Assembly: GCF_022378355.1 (NCBI RefSeq)
Contig: NZ_JAKMAJ010000002.1
Span: 310,001 to 374,000 of the forward strand
DNA length: 64,000 bases
Origin: Brenneria bubanii
GTDB lineage: Bacteria; Pseudomonadota; Gammaproteobacteria; Enterobacterales; Enterobacteriaceae
Direction: 5' to 3'
How positions within the stretch are numbered: the first letter of the stretch is position 1; every line of letters begins with the position of its first letter. Both the position numbers and the translations under genes were made by a program. The notes under the pieces were generated by a model. It saw only the letters and a list, made by a program, of their open reading frames with translations. It ran no database searches and was not told where the DNA came from. Below are positions 21,642 to 30,004 of the stretch, piece after piece.

Positions 21642-21728
21642 CATAAAAAATCGCCTGGAGCGATTTTAAACGTCGCTCCGCGACGGCCTGTCAAGGTGAC
21701 GGACAGGGACAGTCCGCCATAAAAAAAA
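21642..21728. repeat. Intergenic repeat, copy 1, in the thrA leader
   Basis: The segment beginning CATAAAAAATCGCC aligns with a second copy at 60989-61068. Shared blocks include GAGCGATTTT, AACGTC, GCGACGGC, GGTGACGGACA and CCG-C-TAAAAAA at the end. The first part forms a hairpin (AAAATCGC / GCGATTTT). This copy lies between the thr attenuator and the thrA ribosome-binding site. Confidence 0.65.
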
Positions 21729-21752
21729 AGCCCGCACTATCAAGTGCGGGCT
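21717..21752 (-). terminator. thr operon attenuator
   Basis: AAGCCCGCACT and AGTGCGGGCTT form a strong stem between 21729 and 21752 around a four-base loop, and the long A run ending at 21729 gives a U tract on the minus-strand RNA. It begins 22 bases past the thrL stop codon. Charged Thr- and Ile-tRNA should favour this terminator; starvation should favour readthrough into thrABC. T on the right side means it may also work on the plus strand. Confidence 0.9.
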
Positions 21753-21774
21753 TTTTTCGATTCATCTGTATGCG

Positions 21775-21843
21775 TCAGCCCGCACCGTTACTGGTTGTAC
21801 CGGTGATGGTAATAATCGTGGTGATCAGGCTGATATAGCGCAT
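21775..21843 (-). CDS. thrL: thr operon leader peptide ThrL
   Basis: A 22-codon frame starts at the ATG at 21843 (MRYISLITTIIT...) and ends ...SNGAG before TGA at 21775. It contains six threonine and five isoleucine codons clustered in the middle, and its C-terminal GAG matches the E. coli leader (GNGAG). Ribosome stalling in the Thr/Ile run would control the attenuator just downstream. It is too short for usual gene finders. Confidence 0.9.
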   Translation of the reverse strand: MRYISLITTIITITGTTSNGAG

Positions 21844-21885
21844 TATAAAATCTTATCTTAACAAATTTAGATTTGACTGCCCTAT

Positions 21886-21914
21886 TAGTTAGGGCAATTA
21901 CGATCGTAAGTCAA
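21886..21914 (-). promoter_or_regulatory. Promoter of the thrLABC operon
   Basis: On the minus strand TTGACT (21914-21909) is followed after 17 bases by TAACTA (21891-21886). E. coli thr uses TTGACT, 17 bases, TAACCA, so the match is close. The -10 overlaps a 7-bp palindrome, TGCCCTA and TAGGGCA (21878-21896), of unknown role. Confidence 0.75.
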
Positions 21915-21999
21915 CGAATTTCTGTTTTTTCATGATTTGCAAAAAACAGAAGAAACGGTGAAATAAACCAAGATCCCTAACGAAGTTAGGATTTTTTTT
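21900..21999 (+). ncRNA. Candidate small RNA, divergent from the thr operon
   Basis: The plus strand holds a perfect 11-bp hairpin, TTCTGTTTTTT (21920-21930) and AAAAAACAGAA (21941-21951). It is followed by a terminator-like hairpin (TCCCTAAC / GTTAGGA) ending in eight T at 21992-21999. No protein gene on this strand lies upstream to explain a terminator. I found no convincing plus-strand promoter, so the RNA and its 5' end are conjecture. Confidence 0.3.
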
Positions 22000-22054
22000 C
22001 ACAAGAAAAAATAAATCAATTTATTCATCTAAAATAAAATCGTTTGTGCAATTT

Positions 22055-22741
22055 TTATTTTGATGTCGCTTTTTCTATGTCGTGCAACAGCATATGCAAC
22101 ATGGCCGTGTCCCGCTGCTCCAGGCGCCCCAGTCGCTGATGAATCCAATTCCGTAGTTTTTCATCATCCTCCACCGCCAGATTAATCAACAACCGATCCA
22201 ATCGCTGGCGTAACGCCGCTAGCTGCCCTGACGCCGGGGAAACCGCAGGATCGGGTTTTATCTGCAGTAACTCCGCCAATTGGTAGCAATACACCATCAC
22301 CGCCTGACCAAGATTAAGGGACGGATAATCCGCCTTCATCGGTACACCGGTTAAGACATCCGCCAATGCGAGTTCTTCGTTTGTCAGACCGGAGTCTTCG
22401 CGTCCGAAAACCAATGCGGCAGACGTGACCCAGCCCTGCTTTTCCTGCATCACGCCAAGTAATTCGGCGGGAGAGCAATAGTAGTGAAATTTGGCTCGAC
22501 TGCGCGCCGTGGCGGCAATGGTAAAATCGATATCCGCCAGCGCGTCCGCCAGTGTCGGGAACGTTGTCGCCGCGTCCAGGATATCTCCGGATCCATGAGC
22601 GACCCGGCGAGCGGGCGGTTCTTGATGAACGCGGCTGCCAACTATCCTTAACCCGCTAAATCCCATGGTCTTCATTGCCCGTGCGGCCGCCCCCACATTT
22701 TCAGCCCGTGCCGGCTCAACCAAAATAATATGAAACCGCAT
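22055..22741 (-). CDS. yjtD: SpoU/TrmJ-like RNA methyltransferase YjtD (LasT)
   Basis: This is a SPOUT-superfamily tRNA/rRNA 2'-O-methyltransferase homologue of 228 residues, the family's usual length. Motif 1 is visible in LVEPARAENVGAAARAMK and the SAM-knot motif in SLNLGQAVMVYCYQ. It is related to TrmJ, but the target of YjtD is not established. It lies between arcA and the thr operon exactly as in E. coli. Confidence 0.93.
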   Translation of the reverse strand: MRFHIILVEPARAENVGAAARAMKTMGFSGLRIVGSRVHQEPPARRVAHGSGDILDAATTFPTLADALADIDFTIAATARSRAKFHYYCSPAELLGVMQEKQGWVTSAALVFGREDSGLTNEELALADVLTGVPMKADYPSLNLGQAVMVYCYQLAELLQIKPDPAVSPASGQLAALRQRLDRLLINLAVEDDEKLRNWIHQRLGRLEQRDTAMLHMLLHDIEKATSK

Positions 22742-23170
22742 ATCTCTCCTCGGTGGCGGACAACATTACGCTGCGGCCGCCCGTACATAAAAACGTCCGT
22801 AAGCCCTTTTTAAGGCCGATTATCGCCATTCTTCGTCCTGAGGGCGGCGGCGGCGGCATTGCCGCCATTAGAAACCTCGTCGCGCCGCTCTCGCCTGTAG
22901 AAAAAAACATCATCACCCCGGCAGGGAGTTAACAATAAAACAACAAAAAAGTGAATCTGGATGCCGTCTTTGAAAAGAAAAACGGCCTGGCGCAAGAACA
23001 TTCCGCCGATGCGAACACACTCGACAGGGACAAAATAACTGATTAAATTTCAATTAATTAAATAAAATCATTTCATATGACCGATGATATTGCAGCTATC
23101 AGCATTTGTTATGCTGAATCGTTCACAAAAAATGCTAAATTGTGACCTAAACTGGCAATCCTGTAAGTGT

Positions 23171-23199
23171 TTTTCACAAAATAGTTAACGTGCTACAAT
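23171..23199 (+). promoter_or_regulatory. Candidate arcA promoter with extended -10
   Basis: TGCTACAAT (23191-23199) is a good extended -10 element. A weak -35, TTTTCA, lies 17 bases upstream of the TACAAT hexamer. It is about 300 bases before arcA, consistent with the long arcA leader known in E. coli. Confidence 0.5.
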
Positions 23200-23204
23200 G
23201 AAAT

Positions 23205-23218
23205 TTGATATATGTCAA
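23205..23218 (+). promoter_or_regulatory. FNR-like binding site upstream of arcA
   Basis: TTGAT-ATAT-GTCAA matches the FNR consensus TTGAT-N4-ATCAA at nine of ten positions. arcA is activated by FNR under anaerobiosis in E. coli, so the site is plausible. It lies just downstream of the candidate -10 at 23199 and would more naturally serve a promoter further downstream or repress this one. Confidence 0.55.
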
Positions 23219-23287
23219 CATAACCGTATATTTGTCAGTAAGCAAAATCAGTGCTTGCTGTTATGTTGCTGTTAATAAGGTTAAACT

Positions 23288-23356
23288 ATGCGCCACTTTA
23301 AGTGCAGTTTAGACCGGCGCCACAATCATCTGTTTGCCGTAGTTTTCGGCAGATGA
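23288..23356 (+). CDS. Candidate 22-codon upstream ORF in the arcA leader
   Basis: ATG at 23288 is preceded by AAGG with a seven-base spacer, a good ribosome-binding site. It opens a 22-residue frame (MRHFKCSLDRRHNHLF...) that stops at TGA 23356. The end of the frame overlaps a hairpin (CATCT-GCCG pairing with CGGC-AGATG). It is highly basic in its first half. It could be a leader peptide, a small protein or chance. Confidence 0.35.
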   Translation: MRHFKCSLDRRHNHLFAVVFGR

Positions 23357-23497
23357 AATGTGCATCATGAACGCATTTACGTACTTTAGTCCCGTGTTGA
23401 GTAAGATGGCGGATCTTGCCTCTATAACTCCAGTAATAACAGTGACTTATGTACTTCCGATATTTATAATTTCAGTTGGCAATTTTAGGTAGCAAAC

Positions 23498-24214
23498 ATG
23501 CAGACGCCGCACATTCTTATTGTTGAAGACGAGTTGGTAACTCGCAATACCCTCAAAAGCATTTTTGAGGCAGAAGGGTACATCGTTCACGAAGCCACCG
23601 ACGGCGCAGAAATGCACCATATCTTGTCAGAGAACGATATTAATCTGGTCATTATGGACATTAACCTGCCAGGTAAGAACGGTTTACTGTTGGCACGCGA
23701 GTTGCGTGAGCAAGCCAGCGTTGCCCTCATGTTCCTCACCGGTCGCGACAATGAAGTAGATAAGATCCTGGGTCTGGAGATCGGCGCTGATGACTACATC
23801 ACCAAGCCGTTCAACCCACGTGAATTGACGATTCGTGCCCGCAACCTGCTGTCCCGCACCATGAATCTTGGCGGCGGCACAGAAGAACGCCGTTTGGTCG
23901 AAAGCTACCGCTTTAATGGCTGGGAACTGGACATCAACAGTCGTTCGCTGATCAGTCCAGCCGGCGAACAGTACAAGCTGCCGCGCAGCGAATTCCGCGC
24001 CATGCTGCATTTCTGCGAAAACCCGGGCAAAATTCAATCCCGCGCGGAGTTATTGAAAAAAATGACCGGGCGCGAGCTGAAGCCTCATGATCGTACGGTT
24101 GACGTGACCATCCGTCGTATCCGTAAACACTTTGAGTCCACCGCCGACACCCCTGAAATCATCGCCACCATCCACGGCGAAGGTTACCGTTTCTGCGGCG
24201 ATCTGGAAGACTGA
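23498..24214 (+). CDS. arcA: Two-component response regulator ArcA
   Basis: ArcA, phosphorylated by ArcB when quinones are reduced, represses aerobic respiration and TCA-cycle genes. The protein is 238 residues, the E. coli length. The receiver domain has the phosphoacceptor Asp54 (VIMDINLPG) and acidic pocket (VEDE at 9-12), and the C-terminal winged-helix domain ends in [17 protein letters not shown] ribosome-binding AGG lies eight bases before the ATG. The gene is monocistronic with its own terminator. Confidence 0.99.
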   Translation: MQTPHILIVEDELVTRNTLKSIFEAEGYIVHEATDGAEMHHILSENDINLVIMDINLPGKNGLLLARELREQASVALMFLTGRDNEVDKILGLEIGADDYITKPFNPRELTIRARNLLSRTMNLGGGTEERRLVESYRFNGWELDINSRSLISPAGEQYKLPRSEFRAMLHFCENPGKIQSRAELLKKMTGRELKPHDRTVDVTIRRIRKHFESTADTPEIIATIHGEGYRFCGDLED

Positions 24215-24222
24215 TGCCGTTT

Positions 24223-24256
24223 AACCGAAGCAGACGCTCTGCTTCGGTTATATTCT
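24223..24256 (+). terminator. Intrinsic terminator of arcA
   Basis: A 12-bp perfect stem, AACCGAAGCAGA (24223-24234) and TCTGCTTCGGTT (24238-24249), has a three-base loop and is followed by ATATTCTTTT. Confidence 0.85.
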
Positions 24257-24289
24257 TTTCGCCGGTCAGCCGATAGCCTTAGCCCTCGC

Positions 24290-24757
24290 TTACCATGGCA
24301 TTACGGGTACGGCGCTCAGCGCGTTTTTCGGCGAACCGTCAACCAATCTATCCGAATAAGTCAAGTAAATCAAAGTATTACGCTTCTGATCGTAAAACCG
24401 TACCACCTGTAGCTTTTTAAACACCAGCGACGTCCGTTTCTGGAACACGACTTCCCCTTTGTCGCCGCCGCTTTTAATTTTATCGGTAAGCTGTATCGGT
24501 CCGACCTGCTGACAGGAAATCGCCGCATCCGCCGTGTCTTCCGCCAGCCCCAACCCGCCTTTAATGCCACCGGTTTTCGCCCGGCTCAGGTAGCAGGTCA
24601 CGTTATTAACGTCCGGGTCGTCAAACGCTTCCACGACAATTTTATGGTCCGGCCCCAATAACTTGAAGGTAGTATCAACCGAACCGACCTGTTCAGCCTG
24701 AACCGATCCCCAGGACAACATCAGCAAACCAGCGCTCACTACTAACTTTTTATTCAT
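24290..24757 (-). CDS. creA: CreA family periplasmic protein
   Basis: A conserved small exported protein of unknown molecular role. The start is taken at the ATG at 24757 ([16 protein letters not shown]...), which gives a typical signal peptide cleaved after VQA and a 155-residue precursor, close to E. coli CreA (157). The mature part carries [20 protein letters not shown]. In E. coli creA heads the creABCD operon; here creB, creC and creD are absent from the locus and creA stands alone between arcA and rob. Confidence 0.93.
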   Translation of the reverse strand: MNKKLVVSAGLLMLSWGSVQAEQVGSVDTTFKLLGPDHKIVVEAFDDPDVNNVTCYLSRAKTGGIKGGLGLAEDTADAAISCQQVGPIQLTDKIKSGGDKGEVVFQKRTSLVFKKLQVVRFYDQKRNTLIYLTYSDRLVDGSPKNALSAVPVMPW

Positions 24758-25124
24758 ATTTCCGTTTCTCAGATTACTCATCAGTGATCTGTATCCATGA
24801 TACAAGATGCGGGAAGACGGCGACAAAACCGCTCGTCAAAAACTAATCAAGCCTTGGACGCGGTAGGGAAAGCAATCCGCATGCTATCGGGAATGCGGGT
24901 TTCGCAGAGGATACCGATGGTTCTGATACGCCGATACGCCCCCGGCTTGAAGGCTGAAAAATATATAGGTGACGGAAAGAGGTTATAGCAAATAAATCCT
25001 CGTATTGACCATATTGTTTTGTCCGCGACTCGGTGAAAATCTTAAGCAGTGCCAATGTAAAAAAATTGCTATGATGCAAGCTATCTATACGCTTAGCGCT
25101 CAGCGTGTTTTATGAGGAAGATCT
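24758..25124. other. Divergent region between creA and rob
   Basis: This 367-base gap carries the creA and rob promoters. On the plus strand TGCTATGAT (25067-25075) is a good extended -10 for rob, with no clear -35. A GAGGAAG ribosome-binding site precedes the rob start. The middle of the gap contains no gene or repeat that I recognise. Confidence 0.5.
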
Positions 25125-26009
25125 ATGGATCAAGCCAGTATAATTCGTGATTTGCTTAACTGGCTGGAAAGTCATCTCGACCAGCCTTTATCACTTGATA
25201 ATGTAGCGGCAAAGGCAGGCTATTCAAAATGGCATTTACAGAGAATGTTCAAAGAGGTAACCGGACATGCCATTGGGTCATACATTCGCGCTCGACGGCT
25301 GACTAAAGCCGCGGTGGCGTTATGTCTGACCGGCAGGCCGATTCTGGACATTGCTTTGCAATATCGATTTGATTCTCAGCAAACCTTTACCCGAGCGTTT
25401 AAAAAGCAGTTTGCACAAACCCCCGCATCTTATCGACGAGCGGATAACTGGAACACATTCGGCATTCATCCGCCGATACGGCTGGGGGAATTTACGTTGC
25501 CGCAGCCACAATTCATCACCTTGCCCGACACGCCGCTGGTAGGCGTGACGCAAGAATATAAATGCAGCCTGGAACAGATTTGTACTTTCCGTACCGAGAT
25601 CCGCATTCATTTCTGGCGCCAATATCTGGGCGATATTGAAAATATTCCACCGCTGTTGTACGGCCTGCATCACGCCCGACCCAACAAGGATAAGGATGAT
25701 GAGCACCACGTCCTGTACACCACCGCCTTGGAACCGCAACATGTTCCCATCGGCATATCCCCGGGCGAGCCGATCACTCTGCCCGGAGGCGATTACGCCC
25801 TGTTTATTTACAGCGGTGCGCCGGATGGTTTGCAGGATTTCATTATCACGCTCTATGACACCTGCTTGCCGACGTTACGGCTTGTTCGCCGCAAAGGGTA
25901 CGACGCGGAGCGTTTTCAACCGCAGAATTCGCCCAGAGATAAGGAAAACGTGCCTGCAACGATCCGCTGCGAATACCTTATCCCTATTCTACGAGATTCG
26001 AAGGCTTAA
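25125..26009 (+). CDS. rob: Right origin-binding protein Rob (AraC/XylS family activator)
   Basis: Rob is a global AraC-type regulator that activates the mar/sox/rob regulon, including efflux genes, and binds bile salts and fatty acids through its C-terminal domain in E. coli. The 294-residue protein (E. coli 289) starts MDQASIIRDLLNWLE and has two helix-turn-helix motifs in residues 1-105 (AAKAGYSKWHLQRMFK and ILDIALQYRFDSQQ). A GyrI-like effector domain follows. Its stop codon overlaps that of the convergent gpmB in a TTAA. Confidence 0.98.
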   Translation: MDQASIIRDLLNWLESHLDQPLSLDNVAAKAGYSKWHLQRMFKEVTGHAIGSYIRARRLTKAAVALCLTGRPILDIALQYRFDSQQTFTRAFKKQFAQTPASYRRADNWNTFGIHPPIRLGEFTLPQPQFITLPDTPLVGVTQEYKCSLEQICTFRTEIRIHFWRQYLGDIENIPPLLYGLHHARPNKDKDDEHHVLYTTALEPQHVPIGISPGEPITLPGGDYALFIYSGAPDGLQDFIITLYDTCLPTLRLVRRKGYDAERFQPQNSPRDKENVPATIRCEYLIPILRDSKA

Positions 26010-26656
26010 CGTTGTAACTCATCCAACGCCGGCGTATCCAGATGAGACACGTCGCCGGCTGTTTCAACAACCCATCCTGAAGCCAGCCACGGGCTCTGTT
26101 GATAATCAATGCGCGACAAGGAACAGTTGCGCAGACGCAGACGCCGCTCAGCCCATGCCGGCAGACCCAGGATCGTACTCAGCAGACATCCCAACGCCAT
26201 GCCATGGCTGACCAACAGCGGACGACTGCCTTCAGGCAACGCCAGACAGCGTTCCAATACGCCATGCATACGTTTGGCCATTTCAGCCATTGATTCGCCT
26301 TTCGGGATGCGGCCGTCCGGCGTCCCGTCCACCATTTGCTTACGCCACCCTTCCTCTTCGGCGTTGAGAGAATCAATATCACGCGTCTCCAAAACGCCCA
26401 TATTCAACTCACGCAAACCTGGCTCAATGATTATCTGACAACCGCCGCACGCTTGAGCGATAATATCCGCGGTCTGTCGAGTCCGCCCTAAATCGCTGGT
26501 AAAGATATGCGTAATGCCCGATGCCTTCATGCGCTGCGCGACCTGATGCGCCTGGTGTTCACCCATCGACGTCAGGGCGCTGTCAGAGTGCCCCTGTATA
26601 CGTCGAGCCACATTCCACTCCGTCTCGCCGTGGCGAACAAGATATACCTGTAACAT
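26006..26656 (-). CDS. gpmB: Histidine phosphatase family protein GpmB
   Basis: A member of the histidine phosphatase superfamily, annotated historically as phosphoglycerate mutase 2. E. coli GpmB and its relatives appear to act mainly as phosphatases rather than mutases. The catalytic RHG motif (LVRHGETEWN) is at the N-terminus and the second His is in VSHGMALG. The protein has 216 residues (E. coli 215). It overlaps the rob stop codon by four bases, so there is no room for a terminator between the convergent genes. Confidence 0.95.
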   Translation of the reverse strand: MLQVYLVRHGETEWNVARRIQGHSDSALTSMGEHQAHQVAQRMKASGITHIFTSDLGRTRQTADIIAQACGGCQIIIEPGLRELNMGVLETRDIDSLNAEEEGWRKQMVDGTPDGRIPKGESMAEMAKRMHGVLERCLALPEGSRPLLVSHGMALGCLLSTILGLPAWAERRLRLRNCSLSRIDYQQSPWLASGWVVETAGDVSHLDTPALDELQR

Positions 26657-26708
26657 GGTTGTTTTCCGTTATACTGCGTCAAATTAACTAAAAGAGTATA
26701 AAACCGTT

Positions 26709-27245
26709 ATGTATCACGTTGTCGCTGCAACCACCAACCCGGCCAAAATTGAAGCAATCACATTAGCTTTTGCCGATGTCTTTGGCGCAGATCATTGCCG
26801 CATAGAAGGCGTTGATGTCGACAGCGGCGTTCCACGCCAGCCTCTCGGTTCGCTCGAAACGCGAACCGGAGCCAGAAACCGGGTAATGATGGCCCGTCAG
26901 GTGCGTCCGGAAGCCAATTTCTGGGTTGGCGTTGAAGCAGGAATAGAAGAACAGATGACGTTCGCCTGGATGGTGATTGAAAACCCCCATCAGCGCGGTG
27001 AATCTCGTTCTGCCAGCCTGATTCTGCCAGAAAGTATATTACAAGGTATCCATGAAGGAAGAGAATTAGGCGATGAGATGGCTCGGCTGACCGGAATTCA
27101 GAATATTAAACATCAGGGCGGCGCAATCGGCGTTTTCACTAATGGCAAACTGTCGCGCGCCAGCGTATATCATCAGGCGCTGCTATTGGCGCTCGTCCCT
27201 TTCCATAACCCAATCTATCAAACGCCGGCGCAGATCATAAATTAG
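26709..27245 (+). CDS. yjjX: Non-canonical purine NTP phosphatase YjjX (ITPase/XTPase)
   Basis: YjjX hydrolyses ITP and XTP, protecting nucleic acids from oxidised or deaminated purines. The protein is 178 residues, starting [17 protein letters not shown] with the N-terminal TTNPAK motif, and contains [12 protein letters not shown] and [11 protein letters not shown]. It is divergent from gpmB across 52 bases. Its TAG stop overlaps the trpR stop. Confidence 0.95.
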   Translation: MYHVVAATTNPAKIEAITLAFADVFGADHCRIEGVDVDSGVPRQPLGSLETRTGARNRVMMARQVRPEANFWVGVEAGIEEQMTFAWMVIENPHQRGESRSASLILPESILQGIHEGRELGDEMARLTGIQNIKHQGGAIGVFTNGKLSRASVYHQALLLALVPFHNPIYQTPAQIIN

Positions 27246-27589
27246 CCCTTTTTTCCGGCGGTTTGCTCTGCGGACAATAATTGCGCCTCCAGCCATTTTT
27301 TCAATGCGGAAGGCGCGGACTTCAGACTATTGGAGCCACGGGTTATCGTCGCTATCCCTACGCCAAGTTCATTCTTCAATTCACGCTGGCTCATTTCGCC
27401 ACGCAATAGTTCCTGAATAATGCGTACCCGCGTTCCCAGTGCGGTGCGTTCATCCGCAGTCAGCAGCAGTTGTAATAACGGCTGGTGAAGATCTTCATTC
27501 ATCGACTGCTGTAGCAAAGCCACAAAGCGTAACCAGTCGTTATCTTCCGGCTCAGAGAGCGCGGGATCGGTAAGAGATAGCGGATTCAT
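27242..27589 (-). CDS. trpR: Trp operon repressor TrpR
   Basis: TrpR with bound tryptophan represses the trp, aroH, mtr and trpR promoters. The protein is 115 residues (E. coli 108), extended slightly at both ends. The helix-turn-helix is intact: [21 protein letters not shown] trp operator lies immediately upstream, so autoregulation is expected. It lies 69 bases downstream of slt on the same strand and its end overlaps convergent yjjX. Confidence 0.97.
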   Translation of the reverse strand: MNPLSLTDPALSEPEDNDWLRFVALLQQSMNEDLHQPLLQLLLTADERTALGTRVRIIQELLRGEMSQRELKNELGVGIATITRGSNSLKSAPSALKKWLEAQLLSAEQTAGKKG

Positions 27590-27601
27590 AACAGGCTGCC
27601 A

Positions 27602-27619
27602 TACTATTCAACTAGTACA
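27602..27619 (-). promoter_or_regulatory. trp operator controlling trpR
   Basis: The minus strand reads TGTACTAGTTGAATAGTA here, a near-match to the trp operator palindrome built on CTAG and TAGT half-sites. It sits just downstream of a TATGCT -10 element and 13 bases before the trpR start codon, the position expected for autorepression. Confidence 0.7.
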
Positions 27620-27658
27620 GCAGCATAACACAAGTTATATAAATGATCGCTCAGACGC

Positions 27659-29587
27659 TTAATAGCGACGCTGCCATTCCTCGTCGGTCAGCACCTTATC
27701 GGGCTGATGCAGAAAGTGGCGGTAAAAAACGTCATAGGCCAGCACATTTTTTACGTATCCACGGGTTTCGGAAAACGGAATGCTCTCAATAAACGCCACC
27801 GAATCAATACGACCCGCACTGTTTCTCAACCAGGTATTCACCCGCGACGGGCCGGCGTTATACGCTGCGGAGGACAAAATACGGTTGCGGCCGAACGTCT
27901 GATAAACATATTCCAAATAACTGGTGCCCACTAAAATGTTGGTTTGGGGATCAAAGAGTTGGCTGCTGTTGCTGTATCCCGCGATATTGCTCATCTGTGC
28001 CGTATGCTGCGCCGTCGCCGGCATAATCTGCATCAGGCCCGAAGCGCCGACCGGAGAACGCGCCATCGGATTCCAGGCGCTTTCTTGTCGCGCTATCGCC
28101 ATCGCATAACTCTGGCTAATGCCTTTATCCTGCGTAGCGCGCAGAAATTCGTCGTTCCAGGCCAGCGGGAATCGCTCTTCCAGATGATCCCACAGCTTGC
28201 CGACAATCGTCGCCTGAACGCTTAAATCAGGCCAACGCTGCTCAAAGGCGTAACGGGCCAATGCCTCTTGCTGCTGCGCGCTGCTGTTGGCCACCAGTCC
28301 GACCCACTCTCTGAGCGCCAGATTGTCCATCTGCCAGAACATCAGTTCCTGAACGCGGGCGATTTCCGGCAGTTGCGCTAATGTGCGGTCTGGCCTAACG
28401 GCGGCCTTTATCATTATCGGATAGGCTTCATTCAGCTTCTGTGCCGCCACCATCGGATAAAAACCCCGGGCGTTCATCAATTCGCGCAGCAACGCATCGC
28501 CTTCCTGCCGCTTTCCCTGTTCCTGCAGCAAAATCGCGCGCCAATAGCGCCACTCATCTTTTTGCTGAATCGCTGCCGGCAGCCGATCCATCCAGGTCGC
28601 CAGTTCTTGCCGATTGCCGTTGCCCAGCGCCATTCGCACCCGACGCTCCAGCAATGTAGTCGAGCGACTGCGCTGCGTTACGTTATCGCGCCACACCGCC
28701 TGCTCCGGCGTGGCGTCATTCCCCATCAGACGCCAGGCGATAATTTCTTCCATTGACTGACGTTCCGCCTCGCTCATTTTTTGTAGACGAACAATTATCG
28801 GCAGCATGGAACGCGCGTTATCGACATCCTGACGAGCCACCCGGCCAAATGCCGACAGCGTCACCTTACGGGTAAAATCGGTCGGTCCTGTCGCGCGCGC
28901 GAAGCCTTCCAGCGTTTGCGGATCGCTTTGCAGCTTTACCAACGCATCGCCAATGGTTTTGTAATCGTCGGGAAGCTGTTTAGCCAGGTAGGCCATCAAT
29001 CCGCTATTGCCTTCGTTTACCGCCAGGCGGATACGTTCCAGCGTCGTCAATGGCGTCTGTTCTCCCGCTTGCTGCCAGACGGCAAAGAGTTTGTCGCAGG
29101 CCGCCGGCCGCGAACGCCCGGTCAGCCAAATATCTCGGGTTTCCTCCCAGACGCCTTGACGCTGACCGGTAGCCCAACGCGCGTAATAAAAATTACAACG
29201 CGCCGTAACCGGCTTTGGCGGCTGCGGGCTAAAGGCCAGCAGTCCCGACCAATCCTGACGGCGCGCCAGTTCATTAACAAAACTGGTGTTGAGATTTTGC
29301 GCGGGCGGCAGCGTGGGGTGGGTGGCGATAAACTGTTTAACCTGCGAAACGCTGAGCTGACTGAGATCCTGCGTCAGTGAACGGTACTCAAGATAAGGGT
29401 AAAGCGGATAATTACGCAGCGTCGGCATAATTTGCGCCACGGTATCTAACTGATTATTATCCCATGCTTGCTTAACCTGCTGATAACGCTGACGTTGCTC
29501 GTCCAGAGAATCCGCCCATACATGGCTTGAAATCCCCGCCAGACACAATGCCGCAATGACATACCACCAATGACCCGCTTTGACCAT
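27659..29587 (-). CDS. slt: Soluble lytic murein transglycosylase Slt (Slt70)
   Basis: A periplasmic lytic transglycosylase that cleaves the glycan strands of peptidoglycan to 1,6-anhydro-muropeptides. The start is placed at the ATG at 29587 (MVKAGHWWYVIAAL...), giving 642 residues with a signal peptide ending near HVWA-DS; an in-frame ATG at 29605 would add six residues. The large alpha-superhelical N-terminal part precedes the catalytic domain, which has the Glu in ARQESAWNP, GLMQIMPAT and AYNAGPSRV. E. coli Slt70 is 645 residues. Confidence 0.97.
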   Translation of the reverse strand: MVKAGHWWYVIAALCLAGISSHVWADSLDEQRQRYQQVKQAWDNNQLDTVAQIMPTLRNYPLYPYLEYRSLTQDLSQLSVSQVKQFIATHPTLPPAQNLNTSFVNELARRQDWSGLLAFSPQPPKPVTARCNFYYARWATGQRQGVWEETRDIWLTGRSRPAACDKLFAVWQQAGEQTPLTTLERIRLAVNEGNSGLMAYLAKQLPDDYKTIGDALVKLQSDPQTLEGFARATGPTDFTRKVTLSAFGRVARQDVDNARSMLPIIVRLQKMSEAERQSMEEIIAWRLMGNDATPEQAVWRDNVTQRSRSTTLLERRVRMALGNGNRQELATWMDRLPAAIQQKDEWRYWRAILLQEQGKRQEGDALLRELMNARGFYPMVAAQKLNEAYPIMIKAAVRPDRTLAQLPEIARVQELMFWQMDNLALREWVGLVANSSAQQQEALARYAFEQRWPDLSVQATIVGKLWDHLEERFPLAWNDEFLRATQDKGISQSYAMAIARQESAWNPMARSPVGASGLMQIMPATAQHTAQMSNIAGYSNSSQLFDPQTNILVGTSYLEYVYQTFGRNRILSSAAYNAGPSRVNTWLRNSAGRIDSVAFIESIPFSETRGYVKNVLAYDVFYRHFLHQPDKVLTDEEWQRRY

Positions 29588-30004
29588 AACTCGCGTTAAC
29601 CTCATCCATTATCGATGCTGATATCGACACGATCTAAAATATCGATACGACAAAACCACTCGTACAACACACTATATCAACTCATCATGAGTCAGTTTGC
29701 ATTCACCAAGTGTGGCACATCACACAAGACTAGGACACGCTAATTGGGAGAGAATGCCGGACCACGCCCCACTTTTTTATGACGCGCCGCCGCGGACCAG
29801 AAAGATCCGCTTTGCGTGCTGACGACGGCAAATAGCCGGATGGCTGGGATCAGGCGCGGAAACCAGTTACACTGCGGGATCAGAATGATCGATCCGCAAA
29901 GGGGAAGCTATCCTTTGCGGCAAAAAGCCCAACGTGCCTACCACCGCGTGGCGCATAAACAATATATCGATAACAACACAGACAGAAAGAGGCGAAGTCG
30001 CAAC
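29588..30004. other. Divergent region between slt and ettA
   Basis: This 417-base gap carries the two divergent promoters. An in-frame extension of ettA reaches back to 29816, but it shows no family similarity and is judged untranslated leader. A TGTGGCACATCACACA stretch near 29711-29726 is loosely CRP-like, but its spacing does not fit. I see no gene. Confidence 0.5.

Larger units (their letters stand above)
22742..23497. other. Long divergent region between yjtD and arcA
   Basis: This 756-base region has a GC-rich half next to yjtD, with a GGCGGCGG / GCCGCC hairpin near 22842-22866, and an AT-rich half next to arcA. The arcA side holds a candidate promoter (23171-23199), an FNR-like site (23205-23218) and two short ORFs described separately. 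E. coli has a small gene, yjjY, in this interval; I could not recognise a counterpart. Confidence 0.55.

Noticed and set aside
22716..23001. Two overlapping minus-strand frames upstream of yjtD
   Set aside because: They overlap in different frames in low-complexity GCC/GGC-rich DNA, and neither resembles a protein I know, including YjjY.
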